A DNA stretch of 11,810 nt from Stagonosporopsis chrysanthemi (GCA_022560025.1 JAFISE010000379.1:1-11810); one strand, 5' to 3'; shown: positions 1 to 8,434, counted from the stretch's first letter. Notes: generated from the letters alone by a model not told the origin. Translations and numbers: made by a program.

Positions 1-400
1 TAACTATTGTGTGTGGCTCTATAGCCTCATTTTTGAGTGAGCTATTTTGGTGGTTCGGCGCATTGCGCGAATCCGCGCATTGCGCGCACAGACACGGTAT
101 GCCGCATCGAGTCGCGTCCCTCCCACTTTCCTTGGTTGTGAGTGGTCGACACTCGAGACTCTCCACATCACCATCAGGCCTGCAAGCCGCTCGCGACCCC
201 TCATCCTGTGGAGGGAAGCTGCACAGCTTCACGTATTGGCGAAGAGTACTAGATGATAACTTGTTCCAAAGGGAGGGGCTAGCGGGTCGGTGGCTGTTCA
301 CGGGATTGGGGCTAAGTTCCCGATCGCTACATAAGGAGACAATCTGCAGCTCGCATCGAGCAGCATCAGCTCCTCAAGATTTCCCCACAAACGAGTTGCA
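1..400 (+). promoter_or_regulatory. Upstream region of the Zn2Cys6 regulator gene
   Basis: No credible gene is visible here; the long open frame covering most of it has no domain, and it overlaps the true start of the next gene. Two exact copies of GCGCATTGCGCG lie at 58-69 and 75-86 (17-bp period). A CGG-N4-CCG palindrome lies at 95-104, a motif type bound by Zn2Cys6 dimers. ATTGG, a reverse CCAAT box, is at 305-309 and a weak TATA-like TACATAAGG at 328-336. These sit about 65-340 bp before the start codon. Promoter function is inferred from position only. Confidence 0.4.
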
Positions 401-2511
401 ATGCCTTCAAAATCACGTGGCTTGAGGACCTCAACTGGCTGGTAAGTCACTCCAAAGCATGGCAGCGGTTGTGGATGACTTCGACGCTTGCAATTGCTTT
501 GACTTGCACCGCGTACGTCGCATGCTAAGAACTGTACAGCTTGATCTGTCGCAAACGCAGGGTGAAGTGTGATGAGACGCGGCCGCGATGCAAGAATTGC
601 ACCAGGGTTGAGCGAGACTGTGAATACCCACGAAAGTCAGTGGCGCCACAGCGACCTCGCGCATTGAGCGCGCGTACAGTCGAGGAAACGCCCATACCCT
701 CAAAAAGCCCTTCCCTTCCAGGACCCGAAACGGCATCTCTTAGTCTCCCTGCGCCATCAGGTGGTCTGAGCTCGTCTGCTCAAGTGGACACGCAGTCTTG
801 GATCCCGTTGAATATTGATCCACCGCATGTCCCAGGTACCGTCCTCCCGGATGACAGTTTCTTTTTAGACGACAGTCTGTTCTCTTTTGGAGATACCTTG
901 ACTCCGTCTTTCGGCCCGTGAGTACACGAGGGCTGTTATGTGGTTTGCCATCTAATCTGACGCAGGATCGAGTGGTACGATCTCTTGGCTCAAGATGCAA
1001 TAGATACTATGCAGGATCAAAACCCTAGTAATCGCTGGAACTTTGACTATGCCAGCTTATCCCGTCGACAGACGCCTCGACAATCCGTTGGCCCTGATGT
1101 AGATCCTACTAGTGATATTGATGGACCGGTGACGGCAACGCAGGATTTGCTGGCGGAGCCGTGGAACACAGATACCACGATTGAGCTCAAGGATGAGGAC
1201 CTTATCTTCTTGGAGCACTACATCAACGTTGTGGCGCCTATCTTGGACCTGTTTGATCCGCTAAACCACTTCGCGAGTATGGTACCACACCTTGCATTGC
1301 GTAATGTTGGCTTATTGAAATCGATCCTGGCAGTTGGTGCCCGGCATCTTACCCTTGGACAAGCTCACACTGATCCTAACGAAGCCATCCGCAATGTTCC
1401 ACCAGGTACACCAGCGTCTGTGCACAGTATCTCGCCAAACGCGGCAAAGTTTGCAGAGCAGTACTACTTTGAGACCTTACAGTATCTCTCTCAAAACCTA
1501 CTGTATCAGACATATACCGGGTCTCATGAGATACTAGTAACAGCAATTATGATTTCAACATACGAGATGTTCGGGACAGCAGAAAACCCTGACCACTCTG
1601 CATGGGACCGTCACCTAAGGTAGGCCTTGCTCAGCCCAACCACAGATCTTCTGGCTGACACCATTTAGGGGGGCATTTTGGATACAACGAAACTCCAACA
1701 CCAGCGGCGAATCCACCGACAGCCTCAGGCGCGCTGTCTGGTTCTCCTGGCTACGTCAAGACATATGGGCGGCTTTCCGAACAGGTCGCCCAGCACTGAC
1801 TATACATCAGCCGACACGGTCAATGTCCGAACTGACAAATGAAGAACTCACCAACCGCATCATCTACATCACTGCTAAATGTGTAAGTGCAGCGTTTGAT
1901 CAAATTTGCAGAGCTAACGTGTGCTAGGTACAATTTGCGGCAACCCCGAAAGAACAGAACATTACAGAGTACATTGAAGCAGGCGCCACGCTGATGCGCA
2001 TGCTAGATGCCTGGAAAAGATGTCTTCCTCAATCCTTTGAACCGATACGCATCGCCGGCTCATACTCGACCCCGAGGTCAGCTTCCGAGACATACTCGCT
2101 CGCGCCCATATGGATCCATCCACCTGCCCATGCTGCTGCAATACAAATGTATCATTTCTCACGGATTGTCATGGTTCTCAATCAGCCTTCAATAGGCGGT
2201 TTGAACGTTTACCAGACGCGCTTTAAGATGCTTCGCGAAAGTACCACAATGATCTGCGGAATTGCTGCAGCGCAGCAGTCTCGAAATCAGCCTAGTGCCT
2301 TTGTCAGCTTCCAGGCTGTGTATGCTGGTGGGTCGCGTTTAACTCGTTCCTCTCTGTGTTTTGCTGATAATTTGCAGCCGCGTTATGTGCCGACAGTCAA
2401 GAGAAACAAGCAGAGATCCTTGAGATCTTGGACAAGGTGTTGAACATTAGCAAGTTTCCTTCGCGGTCCATCCTGGACGACCTTGTGAAAGTCTGGAGTG
2501 GTGGCAGCTAA
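401..2511 (+). CDS. Zn(II)2Cys6 fungal transcription factor, six exons
   Basis: Exons read 401-441, 540-917, 966-1619, 1669-1882, 1928-2327 and 2378-2511, giving 606 residues. Introns are 98, 48, 49, 45 and 50 nt, with donors GTAAGT, GTGAGT, GTAGGC, GTAAGT and GTGGGT, all with YAG acceptors and branch-like CTRAY motifs. Splicing intron 1 restores the binuclear zinc cluster: Cys14, 17, 24, 31, 34 and 41, spacing CX2CX6CX6CX2CX6C, with the basic RKRRVK stretch between the second and third cysteines. The first cysteine codon is itself split by intron 1, which fixes the start at 401. A Ser/Pro-rich linker follows, then an acidic segment. Residues about 223-270 (with DLFDPLNHF and PHLALRNVGLLKSILAVGARHL) and the GAFWIQR...WLRQDIWAAFRTGRP segment (about 359-400) resemble the Fungal_trans_2 regulatory domain. 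It should be a nuclear DNA-binding regulator, probably dimeric on CGG sites. It sits directly upstream of the transketolase gene and may control it. Family is secure; the regulon is unknown. Confidence 0.93.
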
Positions 2512-2976
2512 TCGTCACCCGTAGGCGGGCGTCCTTCAGCGAGCTCGAAGCGAGTTGCGTTGCGCTTGTCAGAAACATCGCCACTGGTTTGAATACGTCC
2601 GCCGATTCATCGAACAACGCGACGTCAGCGTAAGCCGCCAGTAATATACGTCCATGATTCAAGCATCCATGAGCTCTTCGTCTTGGATGCGGGGCCCCAG
2701 ATCGAGACACAGACAGCGGGGTCGCTCGACATGGTCCGAACTGCTCGAGGCGAGCTCCAAGCGATGAAAACCGGCCAACGACCAATCACAGTCCCCGCCC
2801 ACCCGTTGTCGCCTAGCGTCCGTCTGTCGCGTCGAGCGATCGTTGCGGCTCTGTCGGGAGAGACAATTGCCTGCTTCAATGGACAGCAACGATGTTGATA
2901 AATACATGTCAAGAGCGCCATTGGGAAGCAGCATCAGCGCCTTCTCTTCACACCTTTTCCTTACACAGCAAGCACA
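2512..2976 (+). promoter_or_regulatory. Promoter region of the dihydroxyacetone-synthase-like gene
   Basis: This 465-bp spacer ends in a typical fungal core: a TATA-like GATAAATA at 2897-2904, then a CT-rich tract (about 2940-2968) and GCACAATGGCC, a good context for the ATG at 2977. CCAAT is at 2782-2786. Three matches to the CreA/Cre1 core SYGGRG occur as GCGGGG: 2689-2694 and 2716-2721 on the plus strand, and 2793-2798 on the minus strand (CCCCGC). An everted CCG-N4-CGG lies at 2519-2528, just after the regulator's stop. An out-of-frame ATG at 2906 could act as an upstream start only if transcription began before it. Carbon catabolite control is inferred from these motifs; short degenerate sites also arise by chance. 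Confidence 0.55.
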
Positions 2977-5193
2977 ATGGCCCCTTCACTCGAATATTAC
3001 GACGAGGTCTCGCATGAGCTTCCAATCAAGCCGGTCGCCGCAAAAGTAAATGGCGTTCCAGCTGTCGCCGCTGTAGAGCTTCAAGACTCCCAAAAGCATG
3101 ATCTCGTCCTCAAATACTTCCGTGCATACATTGCGGATCTCTGTCAACAATTCAATGGCGGACACCCAGGGTCGGCCATGGGCATGGCTGCCATCGGTGT
3201 GGCATTGTACAAATATGTCATGAAGTTCTCCCCTAAAAACGGCAGCTACTTCAACCGCGATCGGTTTGTCTTGTCAAACGGGCACGCTTGCCTGTGGCAG
3301 TACCTCTTCATGCACCTTGTTGGCGTCGAGGAGATGACAACCGACCAACTCAAGTCATACCACTCCGAGAGGTACGACTCTATCTGTCCCGGGCATCCTG
3401 AGATTGAGAACGATGGCGTTGAAGTCACAACTGGTCCATTGGGCCAGGGTGTTGCGAACGCGGTTGGTCTTGCAATGGCGACCAAGCACCTGGCAGCAAC
3501 CTACAATCGCGAGGGCCACGAGGTTGTGACTAACGTGACGTACTGCATGATTGGCGACGCCTGTCTCCAAGAGGGTGTTGGCCTTGAGGCAGTCTCCCTT
3601 GCCAGTCACTGGAAGCTCAACAACCTTTGCATTATTTACGATAACAACAACATCACATGCGATGGCACCGCTGATGTCGCCAACTCGGGTGAAGACATGA
3701 ACGCAAAGATGAGGGCAAACGGCTTCAACGTCGTTGATATCCTTGACGGTCACTCCAATGTGAGCTCCATTGTCCACGCACTGCTCGCAGCTCGCAGCAG
3801 CGACAAGCCCACATTCATCAACATCCGAACAGTCATCGGTATTGGCTCTGCAAAAGCTGGCACACCAGCAACGCACGGTGCTGCCCTGGGTTTGGATGAC
3901 ATCGCAAACATCAAGAAGGCCTCAGGCCTTAACCCTGAAGAGCACTACATTCTGCCCGATGAGATGTACAGTTTCTTTGCGGATGTCGCTCCCCGAGGAA
4001 AGCAGCTCGAAAGTGAGTGGTCACAAACTCTGGAGTCATACGAACAGAAGTATCCTGAATTGGCAGCTGATTTCAAGCTTCGCGTTGCCGGCAAAATGCC
4101 CGAAGACTGGACTAAGTTCATCCCAAAGAAGGAGGATTTCCCTAAGGAGCCTACCGCCACTCGCAAATCTGCCGGCCTCGTTGGCAATCCCCTTGGCGAG
4201 AACATGAAGAATTTTCTCGTCGGTACCGCCGATCTCACACCTTCTTGCAATGTTGCGTACGGCAAGAAGATCGACTTCCAGTCTCCTGAGCTTCGCACTG
4301 CTTGTGGATTGGACGGCAACTACACAGGACGTTACATCCACTACGGTATTCGTGAACATGCCATGTGCGCTATCTCCAACGGTCTTGTGGCATTCAACAA
4401 AGGTACTTTCCTCCCCATAACTAGCTCTTTCTTCATGTTCTACTTGTACGCGGCGCCAGCTGTCCGTATGGGTGCTCTTCAGGGGCTGCAGCAGATTCAC
4501 ATCGCTACACACGATTCCATTGGTACTGGAGAAGACGGCCCGACGCATCAGCCGATTGCTCTTGCGGCATTGTACCGTGCCATGCCCAACGTCCTCTACA
4601 TGCGACCCTGCGACTCTGAGGAGGTAGCTGGTGCGTTCGAGGTCGCGATCAAGGCCACTGAGACGCCCAGCATCATTTCACTTTCCCGCCAGGTCCTTCC
4701 TCAGTGGCAGCAATCATCTCGCGAGGGCTTCGCAAAGGGCGCGTACGTCTTCGTTGAGGAGGAGAACTTTGACGTCACACTCATCTCCACTGGATCTGAG
4801 ATGGTTTATGCCATGCAGACTCGCGACATCCTGAAGGAAAAGTTCAACTTCACCGCTCGTGTTGTCTCATTTCCTGTACCTCGCCTGTTCGAGCAACAGT
4901 CTCGTGAGTACAAGCAGTCCGTGCTCAAGTCCAAGGCTGGCAAACCTGCAGTCGTCATTGAGGCATATGCGGCGAATGGCTGGGAACGTTATGCTGATGC
5001 AGCCTTCTCCATGCGCAGGTTTGGAAAGAGCTTGCCCAGCAAGACGGCTTATAAGTACTTCGGCTTTGAGCCGGAGGTCATGGCGCCGAAGATCGAGGCA
5101 CTAGTCAAAGAAGTGCAACGGGATGGTATCGAGATTCTTAGGGGCGACTTCAGGGATCTCAACGGTGCTTTGGGTATCGGATTTGAGCATTAG
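2977..5193 (+). CDS. Transketolase-family enzyme, dihydroxyacetone synthase-like
   Basis: A single uninterrupted 738-residue ORF covers the whole transketolase fold. The thiamine-diphosphate domain has GHPGSAMGM (62-70), NGHACL (101-106), CPGHPEIE (137-144), VEVTTGPLGQG (148-158) and the ThDP/metal motif GDACLQEG (193-200) followed by DNNN (222-225). The pyrimidine domain has RYIHYGIREHAM (452-463), holding the conserved catalytic Glu460, and THDSIGTGEDGPTHQP (511-526). A C-terminal transketolase domain follows. SYHSERYDSICPGHPEIE and the DNNNITCDG...ANSGED segment resemble dihydroxyacetone synthase (EC 2.2.1.3) more than canonical transketolase. That enzyme converts xylulose 5-phosphate and formaldehyde to dihydroxyacetone and glyceraldehyde 3-phosphate. 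The peroxisomal enzymes of methylotrophic yeasts end in a PTS1 tripeptide; this one ends FEH, and I see no PTS2, so it is probably cytosolic. It also has about 35 extra N-terminal residues. Substrate could instead be sugar phosphates or glycolaldehyde donors. Family certain; the DAS subtype is likely. Confidence 0.95.
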   Translation: MAPSLEYYDEVSHELPIKPVAAKVNGVPAVAAVELQDSQKHDLVLKYFRAYIADLCQQFNGGHPGSAMGMAAIGVALYKYVMKFSPKNGSYFNRDRFVLSNGHACLWQYLFMHLVGVEEMTTDQLKSYHSERYDSICPGHPEIENDGVEVTTGPLGQGVANAVGLAMATKHLAATYNREGHEVVTNVTYCMIGDACLQEGVGLEAVSLASHWKLNNLCIIYDNNNITCDGTADVANSGEDMNAKMRANGFNVVDILDGHSNVSSIVHALLAARSSDKPTFINIRTVIGIGSAKAGTPATHGAALGLDDIANIKKASGLNPEEHYILPDEMYSFFADVAPRGKQLESEWSQTLESYEQKYPELAADFKLRVAGKMPEDWTKFIPKKEDFPKEPTATRKSAGLVGNPLGENMKNFLVGTADLTPSCNVAYGKKIDFQSPELRTACGLDGNYTGRYIHYGIREHAMCAISNGLVAFNKGTFLPITSSFFMFYLYAAPAVRMGALQGLQQIHIATHDSIGTGEDGPTHQPIALAALYRAMPNVLYMRPCDSEEVAGAFEVAIKATETPSIISLSRQVLPQWQQSSREGFAKGAYVFVEEENFDVTLISTGSEMVYAMQTRDILKEKFNFTARVVSFPVPRLFEQQSREYKQSVLKSKAGKPAVVIEAYAANGWERYADAAFSMRRFGKSLPSKTAYKYFGFEPEVMAPKIEALVKEVQRDGIEILRGDFRDLNGALGIGFEH

Positions 5194-5373
5194 ATGTCGA
5201 GCTAGTCAATTCGTGTTGCAGTTGCATGGAGTTTGAGGTTCACGCTATGTAGTATCATGATGTTTCATTCACTTTCATAACTCGCATCGAACTTCCATCA
5301 ATATCCTGCGATGAAGCTAGAAGCGCCCATGCACATTCCACATCTCCTCTCGGCTCGGCTCGTTCAGCCATTG

Positions 5374-5613
5374 TTACATGTGCCATGCTGTCCTTCCTTC
5401 TTTTGGACTAGACTTCTTCGAAATTAGAGCGTCATTCTGTTAGATGTCAGCCATAATTGAGTGATGTCATCTACATGACTGGGTGGGCACGAGTATTACC
5501 TGTTTGCTGATGATCGTATTTTCAAGACGCTTGTCTGGAACAGCTTGGGTCTTCGCTAGCTGGTTGCATGAGTCTTCTGCATGTAGAGAAGCTTCGACTT
5601 TGTAGTCCTGCAT
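5374..5613 (-). CDS. Small two-exon hypothetical protein, 58 aa
   Basis: On the minus strand the exons are 5613-5500 and 5436-5374. The 63-nt intron (5499-5437) has donor GTAATA, branch-like GCTGAC and acceptor CTAACAG. It contains an in-frame stop, so it must be removed for the frame to continue; splicing joins ...ENTIISKQ to NDALISKKSS... and the product ends in TAA at 5376-5374. The protein is hydrophilic, with no signal peptide, membrane segment or recognised domain. TATAAA lies at 5753-5758, and the start at 5613 is the first ATG on that strand beyond one lying only 25 bp from the TATA (5728, a 32-codon upstream ORF ending at 5630). The frame stays open for about 37 codons before the ATG (reading ...FPEPIPRN-Met), so an undetected upstream exon is possible. 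It converges on the transketolase gene, with 180 bp between stops. Function unknown. Confidence 0.45.
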
Positions 5614-5752
5614 GTTTCTCGGGATAGGCTCAGGGAAAGCCCGTGAACTTCGTAGAGCAGGCGCTTTGAGATTTGCGAAATTGAAGAAGATCGTGGTTTG
5701 AAGACTGTGCTTGCCAGGGGGTGATCATAGGCAATCGATCTGGGATTGCTTC

Positions 5753-5758
5753 TTTATA
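5753..5758 (-). promoter_or_regulatory. TATA box for the small minus-strand gene
   Basis: The minus strand reads AATATAAAGA here, about 140 bp before the proposed ATG at 5613. It would place transcription starts around 5690-5720, just downstream of the 32-codon upstream ORF's ATG. It is the best TATA match near this gene. Confidence 0.4.
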
Positions 5759-5954
5759 TTTTTCGAGGCTTAATATCTCTGGTAAGAATCAAAGCCGCTA
5801 CTAGCTTGTCTACTTGCAGGCATGGTGTGACTCCAGGCGGGGGATTGGATATCGTTGCGGGCCGCAAAACTGGTAACCTTGTTACATTTCTGCAGCAGTC
5901 TTACTGTAAATAAGTCCTCAGTTTTGTTAGGAGAGTTGAAGAGACCGTCAAATG

Positions 5955-5969
5955 TGATTGGTGGCCGCA
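5955..5969 (+). repeat. Dispersed 15-bp word, copy 1
   Basis: TGATTGGTGGCCGCA is found exactly here and at 10884-10898, almost 5 kb away in the same orientation. A variant with GGCGGCC lies at 6332-6344. One exact 15-mer pair is only mildly unexpected in a window this size; the third near-copy makes it more notable. Confidence 0.4.
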
Positions 5970-6015
5970 AAGTCTTGTAGTGAAGCCTCGACTGGTTCCC
6001 ATGAAATATAATGCG

Positions 6016-6154
6016 TGCAGAAATGTGTGAACCCCCCAGAATCTGGTAAGCTAGGTAGTGGATTACTTCTGATTGGTCGATCAAGGTGGTCAACCAATCA
6101 GGAACGGTTCTTAACGTAGTCGACTTGGTGAAGATGGGTCCGCACATTTCTGCA
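6016..6154. repeat. Large imperfect inverted repeat centred at 6085
   Basis: The outer arms are TGCAGAAATGTGTGAACCC (6016-6034) and the reverse complement of 6136-6154, TGCAGAAATGTGCGGACCC: 17 of 19 match and both differences are transitions. An inner pair, TGATTGGT (6070-6077) against ACCAATCA (6093-6100), extends with mismatches towards the middle. Both pairs share exactly the same centre, so they belong to one symmetric structure. The segments between them (about 35 nt per side) align no better than chance. No clear target-site duplication is visible. It could be a decayed MITE or foldback element, or a hairpin-forming transcript. Confidence 0.6.
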
Positions 6155-6646
6155 AGCACCTACATCATAGGACCGAACAAAGGTGTCTACTTGGGCAATG
6201 GAAAACAACTAAAGGCACGATCGATACCAAGGAAGTCTAGTCTACCAACCAAAGAGTACAAATTTCTGATAGGAATGCATCTTACTTTGCCTAGGTATGA
6301 CATTAGGGAAGGCAACAGGTCGGACACGATAATTGGCGGCCGCAGATGTCAACAAAATAGTGTTACAACATCATCTCGACCTCGATCAGGATCGAGATCG
6401 TTGAAGGTCACGACGCCTCCGTATCTGATATATGCGATCACTTGCCAGTCTCAACGTTCTACTCTAACCATTTTTGGAGCACGAAGCGATTGGATGAGAA
6501 GTGAGGCCACAGGACTGAGTCGTCTCCCAGCCGTGCTGACTGTTCCCCTCACAACCCACTCGCCCCGATTTAAGTAGACCATTCACGAAATGTATGTCTG
6601 ATTGCAAAATCTACCCTTACAGGCGGCCTTCGCAAGAAAATCAAAC

Positions 6647-7570
6647 ATGTCGTTCGTGCCACACCAAGATATCTTGCATGCAACGAACAGCTTTTCCAAG
6701 TCTCGTATCGTTGTTCATGCAAAGTCGCCTTCAGAGGGCGCTTTGGGCAAAGGATATTAGTCTTACAACTTCAAGAGGCCTTTCAACGCAGATACGGAAA
6801 GCTTTTCCCCGACATCTCGTTGTCCAAGCACGTCGGTGCCCGATAACCGCCTGGCGAAGGCATCATCCAAGACTTCTGGTACCCTTTACCAATATCAGTC
6901 AATAGCTTTCTCTGGAGATCAATGGAATATCGCAGCCACTGACTACGATAATATTCGCGAGTTGTTCCCAGGTCCCCCGGAATGGTGTTACTCGACAGTT
7001 CATGCATGTTATTATATGTATAATGAGTCCAACCGATGTTATTATATGCATCACGAGTCCAATGGATGTTATGATACATATGAACAGTTTCAAGGCCCAG
7101 GTTCAACTGGAGTCCGAAGGAAGATCATTCGGTTTCACACTGATGAACAAGTCCAAGGGCAAAGACTGTAAGAATTCATGATGCAAACAGCGCTCGTGTA
7201 CAAGGACAGAGCCTGTCGAGTGCTTTACATCACATGTCAAGCACCAAGGAAAACCCAAATATCTGCCAGAGTGCAAACAATAGACGCGATAGAGGCAGCC
7301 AACAAACTCGACCTGGTTTGTTCTTGTCTAGCCAGTAGTAGCGTCGAGACAGAACGGACAGCTGCAGCTGGCCAATCATGGCTAAGAGCATGGAGATGCG
7401 CGGCTGGAAGAAGGAAATCGTGGAAGCGATGCCCAAAAACTACAACACCAAGGCAGCATCACAACAGTCCGAAAGAGTCATGCTTGATTGGCCTTGAGCG
7501 TCAATTTTCCAGATCGCTTCTGTGGCTCCCAACTATGTTCATCCGCTCTCAAGCAAGACCGAATGTCTGA
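6647..7570 (+). pseudogene. Eroded (or multi-exon) coding region of unknown function
   Basis: One frame starting at ATG 6647 (MSFVPHQDILHATN...) runs to 7570 with only two internal stops, TAG at 6758-6760 and TAA at 7169-7171, and ends in TGA at 7568-7570. The clean 277-codon ORF at 7601 continues in the same frame 30 nt later. The TAG and TAA are single C-to-T changes at CpA from glutamine codons, as repeat-induced point mutation would produce. The TGA could come from CGA. The first half is Ser/Thr-rich and looks disordered; the middle holds Cys-Tyr repeats. Introns cannot be excluded: GTAAGA at 7168 is a fair donor and ACAG ending at 7209 an acceptor, a 42-nt in-frame intron that would remove the TAA. 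A competing frame (6574-6846) also reads well locally. No family recognised. Confidence 0.35.
7007..7066 (+). repeat. 30-bp tandem repeat, two full copies plus a degenerate third
   Basis: Units begin with TGTTATTATATG at 7007 and 7037, and a diverged third starts TGTTATGATA at 7067 (to about 7096). The period is exactly 30 bp. In the frame of the surrounding coding remnant they encode CYYMYNESNR, CYYMHHESNG and a degenerate CYDTYEQFQG. A shorter TGTTAC unit at 6986 may be a fourth relic (CYSTVHA). A 3-nt-multiple period and in-register amino-acid similarity suggest the repeat arose in a coding sequence. Confidence 0.75.
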
Positions 7571-7600
7571 CGATTAAGCTACCTGATACAGCGTCAAGTT

Positions 7601-8434
7601 ATGGATCACGTGCCAACGCGAGCAAGACGTTATGATCCTCTTGTTCATAGCATTGACAGGTACCCCGTTTCTCTGCATGAAAACCACCAGCCCAGAGATA
7701 CGGGTTGTGGCAGCACAATCTCAGAATCTGGATCAATTGCTACTGAGGATATAGGTGTAGTGCCTGCAAATATCTTCATGCGTTTGACCTGGGCAAAAAA
7801 TGTCCTCAGTGGGCATCTAGACCGGTTTTTGACAATTGGCCTGGTCTTGAACTCCGGCTGGTGTGTCATCGGGTTCCTTCGAAATGAAAGCCACACAGAT
7901 GTTTACGCATTGAACAACAGTTCTCCCAATCACTTGAAGTCCAGGGCTACGAAATCCTGGGAAGGACATATTTTCTTTGATGAGTACCATGGGAACAGTC
8001 TGACCTACGCCCGACGCTTGCAAAAGCGTATGCAACAAAGTGGAAAGTGTATAGAGACTTTCTGGTACCTTGGCAGGCATGTGTTCATCATGGAGATTGA
8101 GACAAAATCTGTTCAGTTCAGACTGCGAATCGATAAGGACGAGTTCCCAAATCTTGGTAATCAGAACAAGCGCAATCAGCTACTAGCCTTGCAGCAACTC
8201 CGTTTTTGTGACAGGCCCAGTTTTGCAGCGGTTGTTGGGGGAAGAATGCTAGGTGATGGAGTTGACCATCGACCAATACCGACACTCGAGGGCAAACCCG
8301 ATCATGAGATGCAGTGGAACCAGATTGAAAGGGCTCGGCTGAGAAAAACAGAGAAACAGAGGATGAAGCGACAATCAAAAAGAGGTAAGAGAAATGCAGA
8401 GCGGTTGCAAGGCCTTGAGGAGACGGCGGAATGA
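7601..8434 (+). CDS. Hypothetical protein, 277 aa, basic C-terminal tail
   Basis: An ATG-started ORF of 277 codons, the longest in the 5.2-9.6 kb stretch. I recognise no family. The middle contains a hydrophobic segment (about residues 80-96, FLTIGLVLNSGWCVIGF), perhaps a buried beta structure rather than a membrane span. The FWYLGRHVFIMEIETK stretch also looks like folded core. The last 40 residues are strongly basic (ARLRKTEKQRMKRQSKRGKR), consistent with nuclear localisation or nucleic-acid binding. The frame continues the upstream region 6647-7570 with only a TGA between them, so this is probably the 3' part of a larger gene, intact or eroded; the ATG at 7601 may therefore not be the real start. 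Beyond its TGA at 8432-8434 the same frame continues to 8785, broken by stops at 8492 and 8513. Confidence 0.4.
   Translation: MDHVPTRARRYDPLVHSIDRYPVSLHENHQPRDTGCGSTISESGSIATEDIGVVPANIFMRLTWAKNVLSGHLDRFLTIGLVLNSGWCVIGFLRNESHTDVYALNNSSPNHLKSRATKSWEGHIFFDEYHGNSLTYARRLQKRMQQSGKCIETFWYLGRHVFIMEIETKSVQFRLRIDKDEFPNLGNQNKRNQLLALQQLRFCDRPSFAAVVGGRMLGDGVDHRPIPTLEGKPDHEMQWNQIERARLRKTEKQRMKRQSKRGKRNAERLQGLEETAE

Larger units (their letters stand above)
5614..6646. other. Long gene-poor stretch with repeats
   Basis: Apart from the TATA box and leader of the small gene, no gene is supported. Two open frames (5770-6159 minus, 6086-6577 plus) have no domain; the first opens with TTG rather than ATG, and both overlap the inverted repeat centred at 6085. 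The word ACATTTCTGCA occurs at 5884-5894 and again at 6144-6154. ATTGGYGGCCGCA occurs at 5957-5969 and 6332-6344. The plus open frame at 6086-6577 shares its reading frame with the eroded coding region downstream, so it could be its degraded 5' end. Confidence 0.5.

Noticed and set aside
9..425. 138-codon forward ORF at the window start
   Set aside because: No recognisable domain, and it overlaps in another frame the well-supported first exon and promoter of the Zn2Cys6 gene; probably chance.
5770..6159. 129-codon minus-strand ORF
   Set aside because: Opens with TTG, has no domain, and its 5' part is one arm of the inverted repeat at 6016-6154.
6592..6622. Possible intron GTATGT...TTACAG upstream of the eroded coding region
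   Set aside because: At 31 nt it is shorter than the introns in this window (45-98 nt) and shorter than usual for these fungi.
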